Assembly: GCF_030272615.1 (NCBI RefSeq)
Contig: NC_081411.1
Coordinates: 210,137,744 to 210,201,743, forward strand
Direction of reading: 5' to 3'
DNA length: 64,000 nt
Source: Cryptomeria japonica
Taxonomy: Eukaryota > Streptophyta > Pinopsida > Cupressales > Cupressaceae
In this document: one piece after another, positions 42,123 through 53,433 of the stretch
Layout of the letters: each line of letters begins with the position of its first letter
Numbering within the stretch: position 1 is the first letter of the stretch
Position numbers and translations under genes: made by a program
Notes under the pieces: generated by a model
The model's database searches: none
What the model was told of the DNA's origin: nothing
What the model saw: the letters and a program-made list of their open reading frames with translations, nothing else

Positions 42123-44844
42123 GGGTGCCTAGTACATTGAATAATTTTGTTGTGACACTTACTAAAATGTGTATGAAGATATAAACTACTACCATAAATA
42201 TAAAAGAGATAGAGATGCATTATAAAATTAAGGATAGTAGATAGTAAGTCAAAGATATTATAGATTATATAAAAAATTACTTCTAAGAGGAAAATAATAT
42301 AAGTCTGGATAAGAAGGTAAAAATTTATTTGAAAATTTTTGAAACTAAGAAAATTCTTTAAAACGTAGCTTTAGAAAAACATATTTTGGAGAAGAACCCT
42401 AATTTTAGATGCACCAAAAGATGAACCTAAAAATAGACAATCACTAATATTGAGAGAAAGATTAATATAAAGAAGGAACCTAATTAACTAGAAAGGTCTA
42501 AAAGAGAAGTCAGAGTTGCCCACATTGGGTTACACACGGCTAAAAGAGAAGGCTTTGAAAAAGTCCAATTGGAGTCTAAACACTATCAATTGTCTGAATG
42601 GATGCACGGATCCTTGCTAGACAACGGCTAATCTAATCAAGGATTGTTGGTATATAATAAATGAGTTGAAACAATTCAAAATTTTGCACATATATCGGGA
42701 AGCAAACAAGGCCATGGAAGTTCATGCTAGGTGATTAGGTACTACTCTCAGACAGAAGGAGAGAGCCTAAGGGAGCGCATGCCAAGTTGAATCACTTTGA
42801 AAAGGACCATTCTTGATTCATGATGTAAAAGGACCAAATTCTTTCAATCTTGCATATTTGGAAGGTACTCTTCTTCCTTTGACTTATAATTGTAAATATA
42901 TTAAATTATATCAATTGTAAATGAGAGTCCCTCATAGTTTTTGTATATAGTGTTTAGTTGATTTGCAGTTGAGTGTCTTTTCTCTTTAGCTTTTGTTTGA
43001 GTCTTTAAATAAAGTCTTCTTGTGAAACCAAAGATTCTGGAGTTCATTTCTAGTTCCTTCTTAGTTCTAGTCCCTAGTCAAAGCCAATGTTAGTTCCCCC
43101 TGCAATTTTTCTCTTTTAAGAATTCATACTCACGGGTCGCCTTTAGTGACTTTACTTTTGTAAGGTCATTTGTTTTCCCTCATATTGTTAATACTTATCA
43201 AGTTGTCATTAGTTTTACATCCAAAGTCATTCTATATACTCTAGTCAGTTACTACTACCAAAATATTCAGTCGCTATGAATAGAACAGTGACTTAAAGAA
43301 GAAAGTATTCACAGAGCCCAGTATGCACCAAGCTGTCTATTGAGTATCATTCCATGTGTACTGAGGAGAAATAATGATCACTGAGTTGATATACACTGAG
43401 TGAAACATGTTACCACATTCATTGAACCTGGACACACATATGAAAATGTATTACAAGATCGAGGAACGTAGAACCGTTATCACATTGGAAATTGCACTTA
43501 AAGATTGTGTATGATTTTGAGGTCACATATCCAATGAAATATTTTGTATAGTTATTCATTCGATAAATCATGTTTGTAAGATCGAAGCAATGAATCAGAT
43601 CACCAACATAAGAGATCTATTTATACAACATTGATTAAGGATAGAAGTGTGATAGACAGCGATATACAGAGGTGTATGAAGCAAGACATGTGTGATACAT
43701 GAGAAAGCACTAAGTGTTATGATTGTTATAGAGACACGGAGGTCACCGAGAAGGATTTTAGAGAACATTCAAAGAACAAAGTAAACAAAAGGGTTTATCA
43801 AGTTACTTTATGGGTTACTGAGGTATGCTATAAGCAATGTAATCTTATTTTGAGGACATAGAATCTACTATAGCATTCCAGATGTAAAGTTGCAGATATT
43901 TGTAAAGATTTTATTGAAATATTTTGAAGTTGTAAGACAAACCTTTAACAGGGTAAAAGACTCTAACCAAGTCTATAAATTGTAAAGCCTTGAACTAGGT
44001 ACATCATTTAGTTTAAGTGTTGTAAAATCCTTTAGCAAGGTAGATCTAACAGATCTTGATACTCCTAACAGGGTAAGCTATCAGAAATAGCTAAATATGT
44101 AGCTCTAACCAAGCACTCTTTATTATTGGAGTAGTGAAGTTGTGGGTGCCATCCCCACCACAGTTTTTCTCTCTAACCAAGAGTTTCTGCGTAACCAAAA
44201 TATATGTGTTATGGAGTGAATCATGTATGATTGTTATTTATTTGTTTTAGCTTTATGTTATGTTGCAGCAGGTTTTGGTTTATATATAACAATAAAGATA
44301 TTGTTGTTATAAGGATTTGAAGTACTAATTCACCCGTCCCCTCTCATTACATTAGCTTTCCATATTGGGCCTAACAATTGGTATCAGAGCTTGAATCTTG
44401 GAAAAAGGTTTAACAACCTAAAGAGAAGGATCTTATCAATGGAAGGTTATAAACAATCTCGAAAAATTGTGTATCTACAAGAAGAGTTGGATCATGCTAA
44501 TCAAGTGATAGCAGACATGCAAAGACAAATCCAAAAATCATTGAAAGTGAGAAGAAGATTATCTGATGATTTGCAGGACTCTCAAGAGTTAGTGGAAGAA
44601 ATTGAGACATCATCTGAGAACAGTATATCTAAAGAGACTGAAGAAATGATTGGAGTATTGAAAAAAAAGAACAAAGCACTGGTTGATCATCTAAAAGCAA
44701 TGAAAAGAGGACATGAACATTTCAACACATAGATGATTGAGAATCTTGATGCATTGAGGACAACTGAGGATAAACTAAGAGATCTAGAAAGAGAAAAACA
44801 AGAGCTTGAAGCATTAGTACCTGAAAAGAATGATGAAATCGTAA
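42123..44844 (+). repeat. Tandem array unit 3 (2722 bp)
   Basis: RNase H chimera with additional stops (42516-42733), Copia LTR at 43186-44376, gag start at about 44439 open to TAG 44730-44732. It shares private changes with unit 4 (for example GAGTTGAAACAATTCAAAA in the RNase H part), so these two units are the closest pair. Confidence 0.9.
43186..44376 (+). repeat. Copia LTR copy in unit 3
   Basis: TGTTAATACTTATCAAG to GGGCCTAACA, 1191 bp, followed by the primer site ATTGGTATCAGAGC. Confidence 0.9.
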
Positions 44845-47567
44845 GGGTGCCTAGTACATTGAATAATTTTGTTGTGACACTTCCTAAAATGTGTATGAAG
44901 ATATAAACTACTACCATAAATATAAAAGAGATAGAGATGCATTATAAAATTATGGATAGTAGATAGTAAGTCAAAGATATTATAGATTATATAAAAAATT
45001 ACTTCTAAGAGGAAAATAATATAAGTCTGGATAAGAAGGTAAAAATTTATTTGAAAATTTTTGAAACTAAGAAAATTCTTTAAAACGTAGCTTTAGAATA
45101 ACATATTTTGGAGAAGGACCCTAATTTTAGATGCACCAAAAGATGAACCTAAAAATAGACAATCACTAATATTGAGAGAAAGATTAATATAAAGAAGGAA
45201 CCTAATTAACTAGAAAGGTCTAAAAGAGAAGTCAGAGTTGCCCACATTGGGTTACACACGGCTAAAAGAGAAGGCTTTGAAAAAGTCCAATTGGAGTCTA
45301 AACACTATCAATTGTCTGAATGGACGCATGCATCCTTGCTAGACAACGGCTAATCTGATCAAGGATTGTTGGTATATAATAAATGAGTTGAAACAATTCA
45401 AAATTTTGCACATATATCGGGAAGCAAACAAGGCCATGGAAGTTCATGCTAGGTGATTAGGTACTACTCTCAAACAGAAGGAGAGAGCCTAAGGGAGCGC
45501 ATGCCAAGTTGAATCACTTTGGAAAGGACCATTCTTGATTCATGAGGTAAAAGGACCAAATTCTTTCAATCTTGCATATTTGGAAGGTACTATTCTTCCT
45601 TTGACTTATAATTGTAAATATATTAAATTATATCAATTGTAAACGAGAGTCCCTCGTAGTTTTTGTATATAGTGTTTAGTTGATTTGCAGTTGAGTGTCT
45701 TTTCTATTTAGCTTTTGTTTGAGTCTTTAAATAAAGTCTGCTCGTGAAACCAGAGATTCTGGAGTTCATTTCTAGTTCCTTCATAGTTCTAGTCCCTAGT
45801 CAGAGCCAATGTTAGTTCCCCCTACAATTTTTCTCTTTTAAGTATTCATACTCGCGGGTTGCCTTTAGTGCCTTTACTTTTGTAAGGTCATTTGTTTTCC
45901 CTCATATTGTTAATACTTATCATGTTGTCATTAGTTTTACATCCAAAGTCATTCTATATACTCTATTCAGTTACTACTATCAAAATATTCATTCGCTATG
46001 AATAGAACAGTGACTTAAGGAAGAAAGTATTCAAAGAGCCCAGTATGCACCAAGCTGTCTACCGAGTATCATTCCATGTGTACTGAGTAGAAATAATGAT
46101 ACACCGAGTTGATATACACTGAGTGAAACATGTTACCAGATTCATTGAACCTGGACACACATATGAAAATGTGTTACAAGATCGAGGAACATAGAACTGT
46201 TATCACATTGGAAATTGCACTTAAAGATTGTGTATGATTTTGAGGTTGATTTCCCAATGAAATATTTTGTATAGTTATTCATTCGATAAATCATGTTTGT
46301 AAGATCGAAGCAATGAATCAGATCACCAACATAAGAGATCTATTTATACAACATGGATTAAGGATAGAAGTGTGATAGACAACGATATATAGAGGTGTAT
46401 GAAGCAAGACATGTGTGATACATGAGAAAGCACTAAGTGTTATAACTGTTACAGAGACACAGAGGTCACCGAGAAGGATTTCAGAGAACAGTCAAAGAAC
46501 AGAGTAAACAAAAGGGTTTATCAAGTTACTTTATGGGTTACTGAGGTATGCTATAAGAAATGTAATCTTATTTTGAGGACATAGAATCTACTATAGCATT
46601 CCAGATGTAAAGTTGCAGATATTTGTAAAGATTTTATTGAAATATTTCGAAGTTGTAAGAGAAACCTTTAACAGGGTAAAAGACTCTAACCAAGTCTATA
46701 AATTGTAAAGCCTTGAACCAGGTACATCATTTAGTTTAAGTGTTGTAAAATCCTTTAGCAAGGTAGATGTAACAGATCTTGATACTCCTAACAGGGTAAG
46801 CTATCAGAAATAGCTAAATATTTAGCTCTAACCAAGCACTCTTTATTATTGCAGTAGTGAAGTTGTGGGTGCCATCCCCACCATAGTTTTTCTCTCTAAC
46901 CAAGAGTTTCTGCGTAACCAAAATATATGTGTTATAGAGTGAATCATGTATGATTGTTATTTATTTGTTTTAGCTTTATGTTATGTTGCAGCAGGTTTTG
47001 GTTTATGCATAATAGTAAAGATATTATTGTTAAAAGGATTTGAAGTACTAATTCACCCCTCCCCTCTCATTACATTAGCTTTCCATATTGGGCCTAACAA
47101 TTGGTATCAGATCTTGAATCTTGGAAAAAGTTTTAACAACCTAAAGAGAAGGATCTTATCAATGGAAGGTTATAAACAATCTCAAAAAATTGTGTATCTA
47201 CAAGAAGAGTTGGATCATGCTAATCAAGTGATAGCAGACATGCAAAGACAAATGCCAAAATCATTGAAAGTGAGAAGAAGATTATCTGATGATTTGCAGG
47301 ACTCTCAAGTGTTAGTGGAAGAAATTGAGACATCATCTGAGAATAGTATATCTGAAGAGACTGAAGAAATGATTGGAGTATTGAAAAAAAAGAACAAAGC
47401 ACTGGTTGATCATCTAAAAGCAATGAAAAGATGACATGAACATTTCAACACATAGATGATTGAGAATCTTGATGCATTGAGGACAACTGAGGATAAACTA
47501 AGAGATCTATAAAGAGAAAAACAACAGCTTGAAGCATTAGTACCTGAAAAGAATGATGAAATCATAA
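44845..47567 (+). repeat. Tandem array unit 4 (2723 bp)
   Basis: RNase H chimera at 45236-45456, Copia LTR at 45908-47099, primer site changed to TGGTATCAGATC, gag start at 47162 open to TGA at 47432-47434. The shared TAG of the other units lies just after this point. Confidence 0.9.
45908..47099 (+). repeat. Copia LTR copy in unit 4
   Basis: TGTTAATACTTATCATG to GGGCCTAACA, 1192 bp, preceded by CATAT. Confidence 0.9.
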
Positions 47568-47960
47568 GGGTGCCTAGTAGATTGAATAATTTTGTTGTGA
47601 CACTTACTAAAATGTGTATGAAGATATAAAATACTACCATAAATATAAAAGAGATAGAGATGCATTCTAAAATTATGGGTAGTAGACAGTAAGTCAAAGA
47701 TATTATAGATTATAGAAAAAATTACTTCTAAGAGGAAAATAATATAAGTCTGGATAAGAAGGTAAAAATTTATTTGAAAATTTTTGAAACTAAAAAAATT
47801 ATTTAAAAAGTAGCGTTAGAATAACATATTTTGGAGAAGAACCCTAATTTTAGATGTGCCAAAAGATGAACCTAAAAATAGATAATCACTAATATTGAGA
47901 GAAAGATTAATATAAAGAAGGAACCTAATTAACTAGAAAGGTCTAAAAGAGAAGTCAGAG

Positions 47961-48278
47961 TTGCCCACATTGGGTTACACATGGCTAAAAGAGAAGGCTT
48001 TGAAAAAGTCCAATTGGAGTCTAAACACTATCAATTGTCTGAATGGACGCACGGATCCTTGCTGGACAATGGCTAATCTGATCAAGGATTGTCGGTATAT
48101 AATAAATGAGCTGGAAGAATTCAAAATTTTGCACATATATTGGGAAGGCAACAAAGCGGCGGATCTACTGGCCAATATGACGTTGGGCTACGTGACGACT
48201 AAATGGTGGAGTAGTAGGGATTTATTCCCAAAAGGCCTATGCGATCTGGTACATGATGATTACACCCAGTTGCGTTAA
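47961..48278 (+). pseudogene. LINE RNase H C-terminal region, unrecombined form
   Basis: A 105-codon frame reading LNTINCLNGRTDPCWTMANL, YIINELEEFKILHIYWEGNK, AADLLANMTLGY and ending DDYTQLR. This is the last part of an RVT_3 RNase H domain (LI.D....L..F...HIYREGN.AAD.LAN) followed by the natural end of ORF2. It provides the reference for the truncated copies in units 1-4 and at 16900-17028. Confidence 0.82.
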
Positions 48279-48599
48279 TCAACGATCTTTAATCATGATT
48301 TCATGGAGTTGATGGGGAAATGACTCCTTTTTGTTCTCCCTAACCGAAGATCTACAAACTTTAGTTGTTCCTGGATTTTCTGTCTTATTGTGTGGCTCAT
48401 TTTCTGCTACTATTTGGAGTCTTTTTTGATGTGGCCCATTACCTGCAACTATTTGGAGACTTCTCTGGTGTGGCTCATTTTCAGCTACTGCTTGGTGTTT
48501 TTTCTAGTGTGGCCCATTACCTGCGACTGTTCGAAGAATTCTCTAGTGTGGCCCATTTTCTATTGTTCGGTGACCCAAAGCATAAAGGGTTGGGACAAG

Positions 48600-50089
48600 A
48601 TTAGAAAAGAACTATCTAATTGTAAGAAATGGAAGAAAAACACGGAAGTGTGTAAGGAAATCGTTGATGTGGGAATTGTCCCTGTCTTGGATAGGCTTCA
48701 TGGCTGTTCTCCTCTGCTCATGGAGTCCTTAATCAATGGCTAGAAGAAAGGGTTATTGAGGGCTTATGGAGCTGAGTATAAGATTGATGAAACCCTAGTG
48801 GTGACAGTCATTGGCCTAGCAACGAATGACATAAGGTTCTATAGAGATGGGAAAACTGAGGATAAGAACCCGACTAATTTCTTTCACAAAGACAAGGAGC
48901 ACTCTAGAGTTACCAAGATAGCTGATGGAGGCTAAAACAAGAAAGATCTTATGGCTCTTTGGGCAGACATGGTCGAGTTAATCATGAGGTATATTACGAT
49001 CAATGGAAGATATGCCAACATCTTTTCCTCTCATTTTACCATTTTGAATCATTTTAGACATGGTAAAATCATTTATGTTCCTTTCTATTTGGCCTCTTCT
49101 TTAGAAAATAGTCTTGAAAAACATATGGAGAATCCAACCAATCCTATTCTCCATGAAGAGCTTATTGTGCTCATCATGGATTATGCTAAGACCCTTGAAG
49201 TTTTGCCCTCTCTATCTAAGAAAGGCCAATAGACCAATATTTAGAATGTCTTTGACTCAGAAATGGATTTGGAGGATAGTGGGGGTGCCATGCTTTTAAC
49301 GACCCTAATTATAAGCCTACAGAAAAAGGGGAGATGATAGTCACCCTTGGGACGTTTAGTAGTAAGAATCCTCCTAGATGGGTGACTAGCAAACATAAAT
49401 ACACCAGCAAACTTATTTCTTGGGCCGATCCCCTTTCTAAAAAGAAGAAACTTGTAGCTAAGGACTATGGTCCGAAGAATTCATATCAGAAAATTAAAAT
49501 AGACATTCCAATCAATGTCTTGAAAGAAAAACATGGGACGATGGCCATAGAAGAGAACCATGGGATATAAAGGACTGGTAATCTGATGAACATGGTGATG
49601 GAAGCTACCAGAAGATAGGAGAGTTGTTGGAAGTGGGTGGAGAGTGAAATTGATACCCTCAAAATTGGAGTTAAGGAGATTATTGATATCTTCACTGCCT
49701 CCATTGAGCCCAGCAAATCTGAGAAACTCATGATTATGACCCAAAAGCTCTCCTAGGATGTCGAGGTGATGACATGAAATCAATAACAAAGAATTAGAAA
49801 GGTGGAACAATCTATGGCAGAGATAAAGAAAAACCTCAAGAACCTGGTTGACAAAAGCAAAGAAGGAATGAACAACACTATAGAGGGGATCGAAAAGATA
49901 AATGCCATGGTTGTAGTATACAAATCTTTCCATATTGAACCGGACAAAGATCTTGGAGGTATAGATTTGGCTGTTGGAGACAACAAAACCACTGGTCCTA
50001 GTTCTAGAGCCAGAAGGAGGAGCAACAACAATGGTACCTCTAGATTCATTATGGAGGAATTGGAGGAAATCAACAAGATTTCCATCTAG
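48600..50089 (+). pseudogene. Extra ORF downstream of the LINE RNase H (unknown, mobile-domain-like, coiled coil)
   Basis: Several consecutive frames give protein-like sequence: VGIVPVLDRLHGCSPLLMES, TVIGLATNDIRFYRDGKTED, ITINGRYANIFSSHFTILNH and HEELIVLIMDYAKTLE. A basic linker and a Lys/Glu coiled-coil segment follow (MAEIKKNLKNLVDKSKEG), with the end at MEELEEINKISI. Stops at 48741, 48935, 49230 and others break it. The first half resembles, loosely, the putative plant-transposon or plant-mobile type proteins carried by plant retroelements. No enzyme motif is visible. Its position after RNase H parallels the extra ORF of the minus-strand LINE at 20352-20954, although the two sequences are not obviously alike. 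Confidence 0.5.
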
Positions 50090-50294
50090 AAAAACAAGCA
50101 GCTGGTGCACTCTCTTAATTGAGAGTTTTTCTTTTGTTTTGTCTTGTTGTCTACATCTCTATTTCTTTCATGGCTATTTTGGGGTTCTCCCCTATTTTAC
50201 AGTTGGTTTATGTCTGTTTGGCTAATGGCCAATTTTTGTAAAACTTTTTGGTTTCGGGTCCATGTAAAACCCGTTTGTCTATATCATTGAGTAA

Positions 50295-51289
50295 AGAAAG
50301 GCAAAAGTGTTGTAGGGTAATAATTGAGTAAAGAAATGTATATATCTGAGCATAAGAAGAAATGTTTAAACACATGGGAGGATTGGATTATTGAATCTAA
50401 GAAAGTAGTAAAACATCTATTATTTTCTTTCTTAGATTTTAGTGAGATCTTCCAAGTTGACTCTAATGTAAGTTGATTTTATGTAGTCAAAAAGTGATAA
50501 TGCTTGATGTGTGTATCATTAATATGTAATCCCATAGTATTCTTATTTAGATGTCTTAGATTTACTAACACAGATTTTCTAATGCCATGGATATAGTGTG
50601 GCCATAGTCAATGGAACTTCAATTTCCCTTGTTTCTTAAACATGTTATCAGATAGTAGTACTAGAACCCATTTTTTGAATGTTTTTAATTTAAAATTCTT
50701 GCCATGCCATGCTTTCTCCTTCTACCACTCAATTTTGTTCTTATACATTGTACTTTATCTGTATTCATCTATTTCATATAAATATTCTATCAAGTGTGTC
50801 GAAGATTGGTCATGCTCCAACCACAAAGTGAGTGTGGTGCATATGTTAAGGGCTATGAAGGTCAAAGGAACCCTAGCATCAATACCATAGGTGAACTAAA
50901 ATTATCTGAGCTTACTTTTCCTTTTGTATAGTGTTTTGTATGCCAAAAATAATTGTATGTACTTTTACATCCCAATCTATGATGGTTTCATCACACATTT
51001 TCATTAATGCTTTGTTAAATATCTTTTTTATTAATTCAATTACTCCATTAGCTTGTGATTGATAGGGGGGAATCATGTTGTGTGCTACCATAAAGTTTTG
51101 TAGTAATGATTTTATCATCTTGTTTACAGGGTATTTTTCTTGACCACTCACTATACTAAAAGGATATTAATACCTTGTAATGATATTATCATATAGGAAC
51201 CTTGTGACAGTCTTTGTGGTACAATCTTTTGTGGGTTCTACCTTTGCCCACTTTGTGAGATAAACTACTCTTCTTAGGACTACTATTCA
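50295..51289 (-). repeat. Old Ty3 remnant, paralogous to 31695-32378
   Basis: Matches the left flank of the Copia element at 32379 up to about 51020, where that Copia is inserted in the other copy. The remnant is oriented on the minus strand, judging from the integrase piece inside it. Confidence 0.78.
50850..51275 (-). pseudogene. Ty3 integrase core fragment, minus strand
   Basis: Reading from the right, the minus strand encodes KWAKVEPTKDCTTKTVTRFL, then IVSGQEKYPVNKMIKSLLQN, then HNMIPPYQSQANGVIELIKK and DETIIDWDVKVHTIIFG. These correspond to the Ty3 integrase pattern KW.EA.P......T...FL, SD.GT.F....., H....PYHPQ.NGQ.E...K and W...L......Y. The second catalytic Asp of SDQGTHF is Gly here, while the Glu (ANGVIE) is kept. 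Dead and old. Confidence 0.8.
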
Positions 51290-52015
51290 TTTAGATTAGG
51301 GTTTAGAGTTTATATAAAATATGATTCAATTAGGCTTAGTTTTAAAGAAAGGGTTGAGTTAAAACCAGGGTAAAATTAAGGCTATAAGAAAAATATGAGT
51401 TATGATCAGGGTTGGGATTACAATATGTTTAATGTTCAAATAGGTATAGAGCTAGCTTTTAGCCAGGGTTAGGTTTGATATTCTATTACAACTAAAATAG
51501 AGTTAGGGTTAGAGTTAACATTAGATTAGGCTTATAGTTTGGGCTTAATTAAGATTATAGCTAGGGTTAGGATTATAGTTATAAATAGGGTTAATATTAG
51601 AGTAAGGTTTATGTTTAGGTCTATGGTGGGCTTAATTAAGATTATAGCTAGGGTTAGGATTATAGCTATAAATAGGGTTAATATGAGAGTAAGGGTTATG
51701 TTTAGGTCTATGGTGAGCTTAATCAGGGTTAGGGATAGGGATAGGGTTCAAGATCAATTAAGTGTAGGTGTAGAGTTTAATTATTGCTATAATTTAAACA
51801 AAATCAGGATCAATTAGAATTAAATTTTAATTAAATTCAAGGTTAGGGTTAGGATTAAAATTAGGACTAATATTACAAATAACTGCATTAAGGATATATC
51901 TCGGCTTTTTCTATAAATATTATTAAATATATATAAGCTAGTATTATTTTTATGAATGTAAATTTATGAATCATTATTATTTTGTAATACATAAGAATAT
52001 TTATAGAAAATAAGA
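51290..52015. repeat. Telomere-like segment with 87 bp tandem repeats (unoccupied paralogue of 1-66/7927-8245)
   Basis: AT-rich DNA with many GGGTTAGG, AGGGTTAGGATTA and GGATAGGGATAGGGTT tracts. A unit of 87 bp starting GGGCTTAATTAAGATTATAG is repeated at 51541, 51628 and, partly, 51715. 51632-52013 matches the two flanks of the Ty3-like element at 67-7926 with a single GGGTT at 51693-51697, so this copy never received the insertion. Confidence 0.85.
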
Positions 52016-52029
52016 ATCATTTTTAATGA

Positions 52030-53170
52030 TGTATTATATAAGAGGGGATTAGATGGGACTTTCTTGCGTTGTGTTCATAAATCGCTTCAAGAGTCACTTT
52101 TGAAAACATTTCATGATGAAGCTTGTGGCAATCATTTCTCCTCAGTGGTAACTGCCTACAGGATCTTGAGGAACTGTTATTATTGGCCAAGAATGTTTAT
52201 GCATATGCATGGGTGGCCAGGTACGAAAAATGTAAGTTGTTTATAGGTAAGCTGCAACTCCCAGCATTACCACTCCAACCCATGGTTGTAGATGAACCTT
52301 TCAGGCAATGGGGTCTAGATTTCATTGGTCCCTTGACACCTACCTCTAGTGCAAGACACATCCATATATTGAAAGCTACAGACTATTTCAATAAATGGGT
52401 TGAGGCCATTCTGGTACAAAAGACATCCTCAGAGATTGTTTGTTATTTCCTCAAAGAGAACATCCTAGTTCAATTTGGGGTTCCGTTAAAAATTGTAGCT
52501 GACAACGCCACCAATTTCTCCTCTATCGAAATCTCTTTATTCTGCTATGATCATGGAATCTCCCTTGCTCACTCATCTGATTATTATCCTCAGGGAAACG
52601 ACCACACTGAATCTAGTAATAAAAACCTGATTAATATCATGAAAAAATTAGTGAGTGAAAATTTTAAGGATTGGCATAAGAAACTATATGAAGCCCTTTG
52701 GGCTGATAGTACATCACCAAAGAGGGCAATTGGGATGTCTTCATTTGAACTGGTCTATAGTGTGGGCCCTTACGTAGCACTTCCTTTGGAGCTGGCAGCT
52801 ACCAACCTACAAACTCTCATTGAAGACGCCTATTTCCAGAATTCTCTTCAAAAGTGGATTATGCACTTGAGTAGAATTGATGAAGAAAGTGATAAACTAG
52901 TGGACTGGATAATAGAACACCAGATGAGGGTAAAAAGGATATTTGACAAGCAAACAGGGCCATGGAAGTTCATGCTAGGTGATTAGGTACTACTCTCAGA
53001 CAGAAGGAGAGAGCCTAAGGGAGCACATGCCAAGATGAGTCACTTTGGAAAGGACCATTCTTGATTAATGAGGTAAAAGGACCAAATTATTTCAATCTTG
53101 CATATTTGGAAGGTACTGTTCTTTCTTTGACTTATAATGGTAAAGATATTAAATTATATCAATTGTAAAC
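52030..53170 (+). pseudogene. Ty3 integrase and polyprotein C-terminus, plus strand
   Basis: C-terminal part of a Ty3 Pol polyprotein. The zinc-binding region (52064-52246: FHDEACGNHFS..., ILRNCYYWPRMF) is in one frame. After a frameshift near 52222 the catalytic core follows (ALPLQPMVVDEPFRQWGLDF IGPL; IVADNATNF; GNDHTESSNKNL) and is open to TAG 52984-52986. The catalytic residues are all present: Asp codon 52318-52320, then an Asp and Glu separated by exactly 35 residues (D-35-E). Beyond the stop and another frame change, LWKGPFLINEVKGPNYFNLA and LTYNGKDIKLYQL form the usual Ty3 C-terminus (about 53045-53170). RT and RNase H are missing, because the left edge joins the telomere-like segment. 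It is the source of the integrase tails in units 1-4. Confidence 0.87.
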
Positions 53171-53433
53171 GAGAGTCCCTCATAGTTTTTGTATATAGTG
53201 TTTAGTTGATTTGCAGTTGAGTGTCTTTTCTGTTTAGCTTTTGTTTGAGTCTTTAAATAAAGTCTTCTTGCGAAACCAGAGATTTTGGAGTTCATTTCTA
53301 GTTCCTTCATAGTTCTAGTCCCTAGTCAGAGCCAATGTTAGTTCCCCCTGCAATTTTTCTCTTTTAAGTATTCATAATCGCGGGTTGCCTTTAGTGCCTT
53401 TACTTTTGTAAGGTCATTTATTTTCCCTCATAT
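53171..53433 (+). other. Ty3 3' non-coding DNA flanking the Copia insertion
   Basis: Sequence after the Ty3 stop, repeated in every array unit. The Copia LTR begins after CATAT (53429-53433), the left target duplication. Confidence 0.7.
53429..53433. repeat. Target-site duplication CATAT, left copy
   Basis: CATAT precedes the LTR at 53434 and the LTR copies in all four short units. The right partner after 61425 is CATAC, with one mismatch. Confidence 0.75.

Larger units (their letters stand above)
47942..50294 (+). mobile_element. 5'-truncated LINE fragment with a long tail
   Basis: The RNase H C-terminus is followed by a 2 kb tail that ends with GGTTTCGGGTCCATGTAAAA and CCCGTTTGTC, a small hairpin-like end common in plant LINE tails. 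The paralogue at 31690 lacks the whole block, which marks its limits. AGAAAGG occurs on both sides (47935-47941 and 50295-50301) and may be a target duplication, though the empty site does not fit it perfectly. No poly(A) is seen. Confidence 0.65.

Noticed and set aside
51480-51900. A true chromosome end
   Set aside because: The TTAGGG-like tracts are degenerate, interrupted, and followed on both sides by many kilobases of transposons, so this is interstitial.
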